A stretch of 64,000 bases of DNA from Plotosus lineatus (Eukaryota; Chordata; Actinopteri; Siluriformes; Plotosidae). The notes under the pieces were generated by a model, which saw nothing but the letters and a program-made list of their open reading frames with translations, ran no database searches and had not been told where the DNA came from. Shown piece by piece: positions 10,214 through 22,329 of this stretch; position 1 is the stretch's first letter; each line of letters begins with the position of its first letter. The stretch is taken from positions 15,420,001-15,484,000 of the forward strand of contig CM045733.1 of NCBI GenBank assembly GCA_024760905.1, written 5' to 3'. Both the position numbers and the translations under genes were made by a program.

Positions 10214-10647
10214 GGAGAGATAATGAGAGCCAAATACGTACACAGAATTAAAAAAAGAACAGATAAAAGAACATATAAGAACATAGAGATAACTATAGAG
10301 ACATAAAGAGAGAGAGAGAGAGAGTGAGAGAGAGAGATAATGAGAGCCAGATACGTACACAGAATTAAAAAAAGAACAGATAAAAGACATATAAGAACAT
10401 AGAGATAACTATAGAGACATAAAGAGAGAGAGAGAGAGGGGGTCAGAAAAGTACAGATAAAAGAACATATAGATAACTATGGAGAGAGGGGGATAGAGAC
10501 AGAGACAGAGAGAGAGAGAGGGAGCAAGAGAAGGGGGTTCAGAAAAAGTACAGATCAAAGAATATATAGGTAACTATGGAGAGAGAGAGAGAGAGAGAGA
10601 GGAGGGATTTCCAGAAAAAGTACAGATCAAAGAATATATAGGTAACT

Positions 10648-10696
<49 letters not shown>

Positions 10697-10760
10697 AGGG
10701 GTTTCCAGAAAAAAGTACAGATAAAAGAATAGGAGACAGATACAGTACTTAAGGAGGGAG
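10150..10760. repeat. GA-rich minisatellite array with decaying unit length
   Basis: Two near-identical units of about 120 bases (each with GATAATGAGAGCCA, ACGTACACAGAATT, ACAGATAAAAG and GAGATAACTATAGAG) start near 10213 and 10336. At least four shorter derivatives keep only the ACAGAT(A/C)AAAGAA and TAACTA(T)GGAGAG parts. All are joined by (GA)n. Confidence 0.85.
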
Positions 10761-11442
10761 ACAGAGACAGAAGAAAAGAGGGTGAAAAAGAGAAAAAGAG
10801 AAAAATCCAAAGGTAGATGTAAAAAGACGAGAGAAAAGAATTGAGGCTGCAACTAATGATTATTTTAATAATAAATGAATCGATCCATTATTTTTTCCGA
10901 TTAATCAGAAAGAACACAAACATTTTTAAATGTCCATTTCTATATTCAAAAATAAACCATTTGTTTTCCAGATTGCCAGATGTGTGAGTGACAGTGCATA
11001 TCTAGTCATTGTTAATTCAGGTAGTTAATCACAGTATGATTATAATTAATTATTAAAGCATGAATATAAATTATAGCTTATAATGACATTCCGCGTGATT
11101 CTCAAATGCTGACTCAATTTTAGATAATTTTGTGTAAAGCTTAAATTTAGTTTAATAAATTAAAATTCATATACTGTACAGTATTTCAGTTTTCATGCAG
11201 ATTGTGTATTCTGAAGACTCAGTCGAGATGTTTTGTTCTCCGCTCTATTAGCATTGCCACATTGCTAACCATTGAAGCGGTCCATTGCTTCTATAAATAA
11301 TACAGCAATTTCTCTGCACTCAACATGCGTTTCTAATGCTAACGTAAATAATTATTAAATGCTAATGAAGAGAGCATGAGAAGCAGCCGTAACATTTCAA
11401 ATAGTTCAATGAACTGCCCAGGCCGCGTGCTCAGGTTATTTC

Positions 11443-11632
11443 TCAATGAACGGCAATGGCGGAATGAGTCGATTCGTTCATATAGGATTCTATGGTCACT
11501 AACCCTGCTGATGGGTCGACGTCCTCATCAATAATAATTCCTACATGTTTTCTTTTAAGATGCTCCCGTGTCACTGTCGTGCTCCCGTGCCGAGCCATCT
11601 CACTTTTACAAAGCCTGCATTCAACACGTTTC
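11443..11632 (-). pseudogene. hAT transposase fragment, BED-type zinc finger
   Basis: The frame reads RVECRLCKSEMARHGSTTV, then TREHLKRKHVG and an acidic tail. The C-x2-C ... H-x4-H spacing fits the BED finger that hAT transposases use to bind DNA. Residues upstream of the finger in the same frame come from the inserted SINE, so the protein is interrupted. The catalytic RNaseH-like region is absent. Confidence 0.75.
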
Positions 11633-11635
11633 CGG

Positions 11636-11995
11636 GGTCTTCTTCTTTTCCTTTCAACTTTTCCCTTTTTTTCAGGGGTCACCACAGCCAATCATCTGAT
11701 TCCAATGTTTGATTTGGCGTAGGTTTTTACGTCGGATGCCCTTCCTGACACAACCCTTTTATCAAGGGACAGAAACACGCTGTCGGCTCTGCAGCTCCTC
11801 TTTACGAATGCCAGCAATGGCTCTTTTACATGAACCTCTCACCACAGACAGTGAGAGACATGGCCCGCCTTTGATAACCCAGTCAGCTGCACTGGGGGGG
11901 ACAGTGACAACCTTGTGGAGAGTGGGACTCGAACCCCCAACCTTAGGATCATCGATCCAGCACCCTTTACCACCAGGCTGCCACTGCCCATGGCA
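11636..11995 (-). mobile_element. SINE-B with RTE-LINE tail, inside the hAT
   Basis: Read on the minus strand: head (GGCAGTGGCAGCCTGGTGGT, GGGGGTTCGAGTCCCAC), body (GGCCATGTCTCTCACTGTCT), then the tail TTTACGCCAAATCAAACATT and GGCTGTGGTGACCCCTGA followed by AAAAGGAAAAGAAG. This tail is that of the RTE LINE. Confidence 0.8.
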
Positions 11996-12341
11996 CATTT
12001 TCACGGACTATGTAGATTAAAATGCTCCCAAACTTTTGAAGATTTCGGTCGAACACTTTTTTCCATCCCAGTGCCACCGGCAGTCGACTGAGCCACGTTT
12101 TGTAATGTTTATGAAGATGAAAAAAATGTCCCTCGATCAAGGTCTACAATTCACCTACGTTTTACAATTACAGTGAGGCACACGTATGACACGTCCATTC
12201 AACTCGGTGCTGAGTGACACTCATCTGTAGCGGTTGACCTTTGCAATAATCACGACGCTATTCGACGAGATTTGTTGCCAACACTTTTAATAATTGATTT
12301 TTATCAATTCATTTTTGCAGCACTAGTAAGAAGATAGACAG

Positions 12342-12346
<5 letters not shown>

Positions 12347-12376
<30 letters not shown>
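12347..12376. repeat. (TA)n microsatellite
   Basis: About 14 TA units directly at the left border of the next Tigger-like element. Confidence 0.9.
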
Positions 12377-12378
<2 letters not shown>

Positions 12379-12785
12379 GTCGGCCCCCAATTTACGAAGA
12401 CCCCTTTGTACGAAATCCCCGGATTACGAAAAACATTTGCTTGAGTTTCCGTCCCCGATATACAAAACAACCCCCTCTTACGAAAAGAAATTAAAAATTC
12501 AAACGCGCCAATCAAAATTTCACACCACGCGCGAGTTGCTCTCTCATTGGCGGTCTCTTAACAACCCACCTTGCTGGCCTCCTAGATAAAGACAGAAGGA
12601 AGCTTCGCTCTTTAGTTTTTAGTTTAGTTTTTTCAGTAGTTTAATTCAGTAAATGTTTAATAAATGTGGGCGCATTTGAGCTCATCTGGAATTCCGATCC
12701 CTCAAGGAATCAAATTAAAATTGAGTTTGTCAAGCAAAGAATGCGCTTTGAATTCACGTCTTGTGGGCGTGGCCCTCTGCGCGTG

Positions 12786-12865
<80 letters not shown>

Positions 12866-13056
12866 CAGAGAGAGAAGGAATAACTCTTTAGTTTTTTTAA
12901 GTAGTTTTAATTCAGTAAATGTTGAATAAATGTGGGTGAATTTGAGCTTATCTGGCATCCCGATCCATCAAGGAATCAAATTAAAGTTGAGTTTGTCAAG
13001 CAGGGAATGCGCTTTGAATTCCACATCTTGTGGGCGTGGCCCGCAGCGCACGCGCG

Positions 13057-13108
<52 letters not shown>

Positions 13109-13133
13109 GAGAGAGCGAGAGAGAGAGAGAGAG

Positions 13134-13183
<50 letters not shown>

Positions 13184-13451
13184 ATAAAAATGTTTAATAA
13201 TGGTTTAATATGTTAATAAAATGTTTAAATGGTTTAATAAATAATTTTCTTTTACTTTTAACACATATTTCATACAAAATTGTTGTACTTTTATCATTTT
13301 TAAAGGGTTTATGGGGTTTATCCAGTCCAAGGACTGGAGACTTGGAACAAATTAGGCGTTTAACATGTAAAATGCGACCCCTACTTACGAAATCCCCGCA
13401 ATACGAAAAGGGCTCCGGAACAGATTAATTTCGTAAATTGGGGGCCGACTG
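12377..13451. mobile_element. Tigger-like MITE with internal tandem duplication and (GA)n
   Basis: TIRs start CAGTCGGCCCCCAATTTACG at both ends. The flanking TA is mutated. Inside, a block of about 265 bases (TTGAGCTCATCTGG ... TTGTGGGCGTGGCC then (GA)n) is repeated in tandem from about 12665 and about 12930. A (GT)n run is at 13136-13181. The right part (CATTTTTAAAGGGTTTATGG) matches the element at 4545-5655. Confidence 0.82.
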
Positions 13452-13589
13452 GATATATAAAACCCAGCAACGTCAAGACGTCAAGAACAGAAAACATACT
13501 GATGTTAGATTCAGGTTATTAGTTTATAACCATCGAGAAACAGGGTGACTGTAAACACTTATTCATTCGTGTTCAGAACCACTTAATCC

Positions 13590-13850
13590 TAATTAAGGTT
13601 GCAGGGAGGCTGGCGCCCATCTCAGCTGACTCCGGGCGAGTGCAGAGTACGTACACCCCTGACAGCTTGCCAGGCTATCGCAGGGCAGAAACACACCGAC
13701 TGTTATGCAGCTTCTCTTCCCGAAAGTCAGCAATGGTTCTCTTACAGCCTCTCACCACCTCATCAGGGACAAGTGTTCCCAGTGAAGCTTGAACCCCCAA
13801 CCTTGGGCTCAGTAATCCAACAACCTTACCTCCACGCCACCACTGCATCT
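13590..13850 (-). mobile_element. SINE-B with ATTAAG-type tail
   Basis: Reverse copy: AATCCTAATTAAGGTTGCAG (tail) through AAGCTTGAACCCCCAACCTT (B-box region). Internally shortened. Confidence 0.75.
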
Positions 13851-14556
13851 ACAGCAAACACTCTCAGCAACCAATTAAATAAACCTCATCCTCACTACAC
13901 ACAGATTCCACTCGCGATCAACCGTACATGTAAAACTGTTCACAATCATCTCAGCGCACCTCTCCCTCTCCCCGATACATAGCACATGTGTCCTCAGCTG
14001 TTTCCTATCCTCCAAGGAAATAACTCGATTTTTATGGGAAATCGATTTCATAATCAACACCTAGATCGTCACCCAGTGCTAAAACTCACACTCTCTAAAG
14101 CTGAGAGGGTTTTTTTTTTAATTCTGTGTAAATTAGCATTCGTGCATTAGCATGACAATTCCAAATCACTGGCTCAAATGTTTCTTGGTTCAATTGTATG
14201 CCGTGCGTAGACTCCTGTTTTCATTCCGTCATTCACAACCCATGAAAGCAAAATTTATCGAGATATTATGGAGAACATAAAAGCTTGGACAGAGGAAAAA
14301 GGGCTCATCAGTGCCTCTTATAAGTGTAACCAGCTACTGTAGCTCACTTAGCTTGATTTGCTAATTTTAAAATATTTTCAAATTGATCGGTGTACAGTAT
14401 TATATAATTTACATTCTGTTAACCAGTTAGCTTCAGATGCTATAAGTAACAAGCAATAACAATATCATTTGCTCATCTTAGACAAACTATAAGACATATT
14501 TTGTAAAATTATAACACATTTACAGGTTTTGTGGACATAACTGTACTTTTAAAGTA

Positions 14557-15008
14557 CAGTGGTACCTCATCTTACGATTGTCCCAGCAAACGAAAAATCC
14601 AGGTTACGAAAAACATTTTCCACATTTTTTTTTCTCTGTATACAAAACAAGTTCTCCTTACGAAACGCATCAAAAGTACCATTCAACCATTCAAACACAC
14701 CATTCAAACATTTAAACGCACCATTCAAACAATGCACGAGTTGCTCTCCCATTCAATCTCCCAACATTCCACTTCGCTGGGCTCCCATTGGCTAGGAGGG
14801 ATGACGCAGCTCCCTCCCATTGGCTATCTCCCAACATCCCACCCCGCTGGCCTCCTATTGGCTCGGAGGGATGACGCAACTCCCTTGAGCAGCAGCTTGT
14901 TTTCATGAGTTTTTTGAGTGTGCTCATTGCAACTTTATTTTTTGGCTTAGGCTTTTAACCTTGCATAAACATTTGTAAGATTATAACTCTGCTAAGAAGA
15001 TATGGTCA

Positions 15009-15084
<76 letters not shown>

Positions 15085-15332
15085 TCGTGGCATGTGGTTG
15101 ACTGATATTGCAAAGGAATATGGCCAAACCCATCTACCATCGGTATGATATTGAAGCAGAAGAAGGTCTTAAAAAGTATACTTTTATAATTTTTAAAGGG
15201 TTTAGGGGGTAGTATTGGGGGCCTTGGAACGAATCACCCATTTTAAATGTAAAATGCAGTTCAATTTACGAAAAGTCCAGGTTACGAAACCACGTCTGGA
15301 ACGGATTAATTTCGTAAATTGAGGTACCACTG
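14557..15332. mobile_element. Tigger-like MITE (GTGGTACCTC ends) with duplicated CCAAT and CRE-like motifs
   Basis: TIRs CAGTGGTACCTCATCTTACG and GAGGTACCACTG, TA at 14555-14556 and 15333-15334. Inside, a unit of about 70 bases is duplicated. It carries ATTGGCT (inverted CCAAT) at 14787, 14819 and 14857, and TGACGCA at 14802 and 14872. A (CA)n run lies at 15014-15080. Confidence 0.88.
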
Positions 15333-15534
15333 TAAACTGAAGTTGTTATGGTATGTTTTAGACAAAAACATTTAAGCAGAACTTCTTTGCCTGCTTGTGT
15401 CTGTATTACTGCAATGATTATACACAGGGTCCATCACGTTCCTACACCAGCTGCTAGAGATCCTATAACGATCACATCTTTGCCTTTACTCACCACCAAC
15501 ATTTATGTCTTACATTGAGAGATGAGAGATTTCC

Positions 15535-15775
15535 TTTCAGCTTTTTTCCTTCATCGGAGGTCGCCACAGCGAATGACTCGCACATTTGATTTGGCATAAG
15601 TTTTTACATCGGATGCCCTTCCTGACACAACCTTTTAACAAGGAACTGAAACACGCTGATGGATTTGCAGCTCCTCTTTACGAAAGTCAGCAATGGTTCT
15701 TTTACATGAACCTCTCACCATAGACAGTGAGAGACATGGCCCGCCTTTGATAACCCAGTTATCTGCACTGGGGGA
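15535..15775 (-). mobile_element. SINE-B with RTE-type tail, truncated head
   Basis: Contains the reverse of TCGCTGTGGCGACC and of GGTTGTGTCAGGAAGGGCAT, then GACAGTGAGAGACATGGCCC. The tRNA-like head is cut off. Confidence 0.75.
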
Positions 15776-15921
15776 TTTATGTCATACATTAATGTTCATT
15801 ATCTTTATCATAAAATATTATAGCTTCAATATGGGGTAAATTTTACAGGAAAACTGTCCTATTAGCTAACATTTTCTTGTTAGTTAACTAACAGCCTGTG
15901 AATTTAAACAGAAAATGAATA

Positions 15922-16518
15922 CAGGGATCCCTCACTTTCCGTGGTTAATTGGGACCGAGAACCCCCCCACCCCCCCACCACCACCACCACCACCACCACC
16001 ACCACCACCATGACCATCGAATTTCATGAAATAGGATAACCCCCCCAACCCCTCCGACTGACGTATACGTTTATTTATATGTGTACATAATATCAATAAA
16101 TACATATTCAATGCTATAAATGCTTATAATAACAATCATTTAAAAATAATACATAAGATGTAAATAAAATATAAATACAGACAAATACAGACAAGTGTGC
16201 ACACACACACACACACATGCAGATGTGTGTGCACGCACACACACTCAGATGCGCACCTCATAAAAATGCATGTCGGAAGTTTACATTTTAAAAGGTTTAA
16301 AATGGCGGTTTTGGGTTGTTGTTTTTTTTTTTTGTTTAGGTTTTTTTTTTTTTTTTTTTGCGTAATTGGCCTTATTTTTGTGGTATTTTTTCTTAATTTT
16401 TCCCCCCTATTCCTCCTTAATTTCCTTATTTTTTTAATTTGATGAATATTTAAAAAAAACAAAAACACGGTGCACTGAAGCTGCATGAACTGAAGCGTGA
16501 AGTAGCAGGGGATACCTT
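15922..16518. mobile_element. CAGGGATC-type MITE
   Basis: Starts CAGGGATCCCTCACTTTCCG next to TA and ends near AAGTAGCAGGGGATACC followed by TA. Holds a (CCA)n run (15976-16011) and the family poly-T and poly-A blocks. Confidence 0.85.
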
Positions 16519-16752
16519 TATATGTAAATGAAAATACGCAGATATAAATTACTAATACAAATTCCAAACATGCTTTAATAAAAATAAATATGTTCCGACA
16601 GAGTTAAAATTCTGCTGTTTTCCTGCATATAGACTTAAAAGCGGCTAACGAATCGCTAATAGTTAGCCTTAGCTGGTTGGGCTAGGATAAGTTAAAACCA
16701 TTCAGGGTGTTCTTTCCTTAATATTTGACTCTTTATTTATTTTTATTTTAAA

Positions 16753-16853
16753 CAGACAGGCAGGCAGACAGACAAATAGACGGACCGACCGACAGACAGA
16801 CAGATAGACAGACAGACAGACAGATAGACAGACAGACAGACAGATAGGCAAAC
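16753..16853. repeat. (GACA)/(GATA) tetranucleotide repeat
   Basis: About 100 bases of GACA units with interspersed GATA. Simple repeats of the GATA/GACA type are known from many vertebrate genomes. Confidence 0.9.
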
Positions 16854-17126
16854 TTAAATGATGTGAAACTTTGTACATATTCCTGTCAATGTCTTAGAAA
16901 TTATTCTGAATTATAAATTACACATACAGCTTATGTTACAGAAAATTAATAACCACCCACTGACCAATCATAACTGAGAAGTTAACAGCGCCGTTTTACA
17001 GTCATTTAGCGGTTATTCTATGACCTTCCTGCCATCAACTACTTTCATTACAAGTAGTGTTGATTTCGTAGAACAAGTCCAGAAAAAAAAAAAACAGAAC
17101 AGCTGATCGACGAGCATCAGAAATTA

Positions 17127-17406
17127 GCTTGGGACAGCTGTAGCCTAATGGTTAAAGAGACAGTTTTGGGTCCAAAAGGGCAATGGTTCAATTCTTGAAC
17201 CAGTAGGGGGAAAAAAAAAAGTGTGGTGGCAGAGGAGTGAGCAGCACCTACCCTTCATGGCTGAAGTGCTCCTGAGTGAGGCACCTCACCCTGAATTACT
17301 CTTCAGTCACCACAATGTGTGGCAGCCCACTGCAATGAGTGTGTGGATGTGCTCACTTTTGAATGGGTTAAATGCAAAGGTAGTAATTTCCCTTCTGGGA
17401 TTAATA
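17127..17406 (+). repeat. tRNA-headed SINE-like repeat (SINE-D)
   Basis: GCTGTAGCCTAATGGTTAAA (A-box-like) and AATGGTTCAATTCTTGAACC (B-box-like), then GGCAGCCCACTGC. A relative is at 50188-50430. Confidence 0.65.
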
Positions 17407-17868
17407 CAGTATCGAAATAAAATCGCTACTTCGCGCTTCAAGTCATGCGGCTTCAGTACATTGCGTTTTGTTTTGTTTTTTTATTCATCGAATTAAAAAA
17501 TAAAGAAATTAAGGAAGAATAGGGGAAAAAGTTTAGGAAAATGCCGCAAAAACAAGGCCAATTATGCAAAACATCCAAAACAAATAATAACCCAAAACCT
17601 CCCATCAAAACTACTTACATTTTTGTGAAGTGCGCATCTGAGTGCATGCACGTGCATCTGCATGTGTGTGTGTATTTATATTTTATTTACATCTTATGAA
17701 TTATTTTTTTAAAGTTTAATTGTTATTATAAGCATTTATAGCGTTGAATATGTATTTATTGATATTATAGACACATAATCAGTCTGAGCCTACTTCATGG
17801 AATTCGGTGGTCGCGGGAGGGGGGGGGGGGGACCTCGGTCCCAATTAACCATGGAAAGTGAGGGAGCC
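17407..17868. mobile_element. CAGGGATC-type MITE, degraded ends
   Basis: CGCTACTTCGCGCTTCAAGT at the left, GGTCCCAATTAACCATGGAA at the right. It contains the intact TA site (AAAACTACTTACATTTT) that is occupied in the copy at 4322-5950. Confidence 0.75.
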
Positions 17869-18168
17869 AATCAGAATCCGGGATTGCTAATATCTAGTGG
17901 GTATGTCTGGAACAATTCACGTTCTACGTTATGTAGATAGGATATATGCAGTCAATAAGAAGTGATTTGAAATTTGAACAAAAGAGCACCAAGGATTTTC
18001 ATGTGGCTCCTGAGGAACAAATGAAACACAAAACTGAGCTAAACATCAGTGATGAAAGATTATCACTGTAAAGCATTATTGGTAATGTTGTCCGAGGAAG
18101 TGCTAGATCTGAGGCTCATTAATATTTAAATAAACCAGAATACAACATTTTATTGTTATTTGACTGTG

Positions 18169-18174
<6 letters not shown>

Positions 18175-18231
<57 letters not shown>

Positions 18232-18368
18232 AAGTTGGTTTCATTATCTCGCTACCATCTGAGAAGTTAAAATTAATTAGCGGCAAGCTAACATTTATCT
18301 ACACGTTTCCTCATACCAGGTTAAATGTCAGTGTGATTCATTTTAGCATTAGCTTTATGTCCTAAGGG

Positions 18369-18434
<66 letters not shown>
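18175..18434. repeat. (TA)n and (GT)n microsatellites
   Basis: TA run at 18175-18227, GT run at 18370-18434. Confidence 0.95.
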
Positions 18435-18437
<3 letters not shown>

Positions 18438-18710
18438 TGTTCAACACTACAGAATTAATTATGCATAATCCTCAGATGACCTTTTGTTAAATTGGAGGGC
18501 ATGTTTACATGTAGTGTGGGGTTTTTTGGGGCAGAGAAACATTAGTGGGGTCTTGGGGAGCATTACATCAAAAAAAAAAAAAAAACCATCCGACTCATAT
18601 TATGTGCGGATTTTGTTTCTATGACAACAATATCTAGACAACATATCCAACTGCTATAATATGGCTTACTGGCATTGTCTCTTTGATTTTTTTTGTATTG
18701 TTTTCTGAAT

Positions 18711-19040
18711 GGAGGCACAAGAGTGTTATGGTTAGCATGTCTGCCTCACAGCAAGAAGTTCCTGGGTTCAATTTCCAAGCTGAGGTGTTCGTGTGGCGTT
18801 TGCACGCTCTCTCCATGCTTGTGTCAGTGTCGTTTATGCACTCTGATTTCCTCCCACAGTCCAAAGATGCACACATTAGGGCTAACTCACTGTTCCGAAT
18901 TGACCCGTGGTGTGAGTGTGAGTCTAAGTGGCTGTCTGCGTTGGCCTCACAATGATCCGGCGAGTACCCTGCCTTCGCCCAGTATTGGCCAAGGTAGGCC
19001 GCAGCCTCACCACGACCTTTATAAGATTACGTGGCTTGGG
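18711..19040 (+). repeat. SINE-like repeat (CCTCACAGCAAGAAG family)
   Basis: ATGGTTAGCATGTCTGCCTC, ACAGCAAGAAGTTCCTGGGT, GATTTCCTCCCACAGTCC. Sense copy of the family seen at 7943-8284. Confidence 0.75.
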
Positions 19041-19104
19041 AAATGAGTGAAAGTTAGTGTTCTTAGTAATTTGTCTCAGAGATCAGTCAAAAGGTCAAAT
19101 AGAG

Positions 19105-19540
19105 CAGTGATCCCCAACCCTTTTATCACCGTGGACCGGTCAACGCTTGACAATTTTACCGCGGGCCTTGGGGGACGAGGGACGGGACCAATTTTATGTT
19201 TGAAATGCTTTATGTTTATGCAGTTTTATGTTTATGTTTGCAGCAGGGACCAGGTTTACGTTTGAAAATATTTCCGCGGACCAGTTAGAGACCACTCCAT
19301 AGTCTTGTTTTGGTGGCTGTCAAGGCAGAAAACCCCGCCTCACAAAGATATGTGGTTGGAAAGGGAAGGGCTTTCAGTGCTTCTGTGGCAATGTCAAAAA
19401 CAGTTGTTTTTCAAAATAAGATCCGGATGCTCGAATAAAAAATATATATAATTTGCACCATGAAAGATTTTGTTTGCGAACTGGTATCAAATGAGCCACG
19501 GACCAGTACCGGTCCACGGACCGGGGGTTGGGGACTCCTG
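19105..19540. mobile_element. hAT-type MITE with 8-bp duplication
   Basis: TIRs CAGTGATCCCCAACCC and GGGGTTGGGGACTCCTG. Flanks AAATAGAG (19097-19104) and AAATAGAC (19541-19548), 7 of 8 identical. The subterminal GGACCGG(T/G) repeats are typical of this hAT group. No coding sequence. Confidence 0.88.
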
Positions 19541-20360
19541 AAATAGACTATTATTTGCCATTTTCTCAGTTACCGAGGTTCGAGGTATGAGTTCGGCCTG
19601 TATGATTGGTTGCCTGAAAAGGCATGACATTAATGATACCAGGGGATTTTTTTTTAAAGACTCCAAAGGTTTTCAACTACTGTACAATATATGGGTGTGG
19701 AGCAGCTGTAAAAAAAAGGTGGAGTATGCTTGAGAGAGGAAAAAAAAAAACCTTGGCTGCAGGCTGCAGTGCTTTTTCTCTAGGCAGCCGAATATCGTAC
19801 ACACTCTTCTTATTGGGGACAGATAAAAAAAAGACGGCTGTGTGGACACTCACTCTTAATGCCTCATTATTAAAACTGCTGTGTTAAATTACTTACAAAG
19901 AGAAACTAACGTCAGTGTGTCTAACTGCACGTTTTTATTTCGTGAAAATCAGAGAAGAAGGGCTCACTGAAGCGAGTCACACTCTGCTCCAAAGTGTGTG
20001 TGTGTGTGTGTAAATCCAACAGCATAAAATGGAGAGGAAGGAAAAGAAAGACGACCACTAAAATCCAATTCATGCAACACTAGAGGGCAAAGAAGAGAAA
20101 AAAAAAATCACTTCAGATTATAAAAATAGATGTAGGGAAACAGGACAGGAGATTAAAAAAAATCTCTTTGACATTTGATAAGAGCCGTTTTTCCCCAGAG
20201 CAGCTCAATGAATGTAGTACAGATCAATGTTGGTGAAATGTGAGAGGTTTGTTGAAGAGGACTGCGATTGTTGGCAAAAATGAAAGAACCGTAATGAAAG
20301 AGCTCCAGTACAGGTGTGAAAAAGAAGACAGGATAAGGTTTCGCACTCACACCCACAAAC

Positions 20361-20482
20361 CTGGGCATGTAGAGGACTCTCTCAGCCACCACAAATCCTA
20401 CGCGGAAGAACAGATTAGTGGCAGGGATAAAAGGGAAGACCAGGAATAATATTCCCACCAGCACCTCTTTGCCCTCCATCTT
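20361..20482 (-). CDS. tmtc1: TMTC1 exon (transmembrane segment)
   Basis: This 122-base exon reads [20 protein letters not shown], then [20 protein letters not shown], ending in the AG of a split Ser. The acceptor is tctctgtag, next to a GA/CT repeat at 20487-20527. The donor is cag|gtttgt. The [19 protein letters not shown] motif is highly characteristic of TMTC proteins. It is separated from the previous exon by an 8.2-kb intron and from the next by an 18.1-kb intron, both full of transposons. Confidence 0.94.
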
Positions 20483-20483
20483 C

Positions 20484-20486
<3 letters not shown>

Positions 20487-20527
<41 letters not shown>
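20487..20527. repeat. (GA)n microsatellite at a TMTC1 acceptor
   Basis: On the coding strand it is a CT run that forms the polypyrimidine tract of exon 20361-20482. Confidence 0.9.
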
Positions 20528-20529
<2 letters not shown>

Positions 20530-21069
20530 AACCAAAGCAGCAATGAACACAGATATATTACACAATTAAACTGCAGACAATATCACAATTCAATTCGGTT
20601 TTATTACTGCAGATTTTTAAACAATAGACAATAACACATAGTTTCACAGAAATCTACAAGATAAATTTAGTCCTCTAAACAATACGGCTGAGAAATAGCT
20701 CCCCGGAACAACATGAGAGATCCTTAAAGGGAACTGGACACCAAAAGGAAACTCCTCGTCCTCATCAACACAAACAATTTACAGCAAAAAAATATGAACA
20801 AGAACGACGCCATGTCCTTTAATAAAAGAAACAATACCAGACAGAACATCTGGACTGCACAACAAATAAAACTAGAGACTGCAAACCTCCATCAGCAACC
20901 CCCATATAAACCAAATTCCAAAAAAAAAAATAAAAAAAAATAAAAAAATAAAAAATTGATATATCTCACAATGTTAAGGAATCATTTAAAAAATTCCAGA
21001 ATGCAGAATTTGATCCAGATCATCTCCAAAACCTTAGAAAGTCTTTCATCTCCAAGGCGGCAACTCTGG

Positions 21070-21552
21070 CAGGAATTCGTGCTTCAGTTTCTGTGGCTTC
21101 AGTGCATCTTGGGTTTTTCAAAAATATTCATTGAAAAATAAAAAAATAAGGAGATTAAGGGAAAAATAGGTGGAAAATTAAAGAAAATGCCACAAAACAA
21201 GGCCAAATAGGCAAAAAAACCACAAACAAACAAAAACAAAAAACAACCCAAAACCCTCCAACAAAATTACTAACATTCTTATGTGAGGTGCGCACCTGTG
21301 TATGTCCACACGAGGGTCTGTATGTGTGTATATTTATATTTTACTTACATCTTATGCATTATTTTTGAATGTTTAATTGTTATTATAAGAATTTATAGCG
21401 TAGAATATGTATTAATCAATATTATATACACGTATACATATACGTATACGTCAGTCAGGGGGGTGACGATCCTACTTTGCGGAAATCGGTAGCCATGGAG
21501 TGGGGGTGTATGTGTCTCAGTCCCCATTAATCGTGGAAAGTGAGGGACCCCA
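21070..21552. mobile_element. CAGGGATC-type MITE
   Basis: GTGCTTCAGTTTCTGTGGCT at the left and AATCGTGGAAAGTGAGGGAC at the right, with the family core between. The left TIR is partly lost. Confidence 0.78.
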
Positions 21553-22329
21553 TATATATTTTCTTGTAATCGTCCCGATAAACAGAAACACAAACCGAGC
21601 TTAAAACATAATCTCCTTTTCGGAGGAAATTTTGAGTTTGTCAAGATTTCCTTTCAATCTGTTCACATTCACTTGTTTTTTCCCTCCAGTAGATTACAGT
21701 ATCACTTTTGTTTGATGATTAATGTGTGTGTGTAGAAGTAGCATCTACAAGGAGGAAAAACACATCAAGTTTTACTGTTTATAAACGACGGGAGAGCAAA
21801 CTGGGTTGAGGATTTCATTGGAGGATTCTCTTTCTCTCAACCGTTGGCTAAACCTCTCAATCCTACACTAGGGTTGCGGGAAGGCTAGAGCCTAACTCAG
21901 TTGACAAGCAGCAAAGGTCGGGTACACCCTGTACATTTTTACAGACCCTTGAAAGGTACGCAATAAATAAACACAGCAATACAGTCATCCCTTGCCACTT
22001 CACGACTTGAATTTTGCAGCCTCTGTGCATCGCGGTATTTTAAGTATCGAAAAACAAAAAATATTCATAAAAAATTCAAAATTTGCGCTGAAACTCGCAT
22101 GTACGCAAGCGGAAGGCAGGGACCCAAGGCAGGCTGCGTCCATTTTTTACAAACGACAGACTGAAGTGCCCCTCCTCCAGTCCCAGTTCAGGCAGGGACC
22201 GCCCACTCAACTCAATCTCGCAAGCTGATTGGCTTAAGACGTGTGACGCTGTAGCCTAGCACATTCCCGTGGGAATTTTTGTGATTTTGTGATCTTATAG
22301 TGTTTGTGAGCGTCCTGCACCATCTAAGG

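Larger units (their letters stand above)
10842..12325. mobile_element. hAT-like element with BED zinc-finger relic
   Basis: The left end has GGCTGCAACTAATGATTATT. The right end is the reverse complement of GTGCTGCAAAAATGAATTG, with GATT/AATC-rich subterminal sequence, matching common fish hAT ends. It carries a transposase fragment on the minus strand and an inserted SINE (about 11636-11995). An 8-base duplication is not clear, so the borders are approximate. Confidence 0.7.

Noticed and set aside
10150..10760. CRISPR-like array
   Set aside because: Unit spacing, GA-rich content and eukaryotic context fit a minisatellite. Spacers are not unique.
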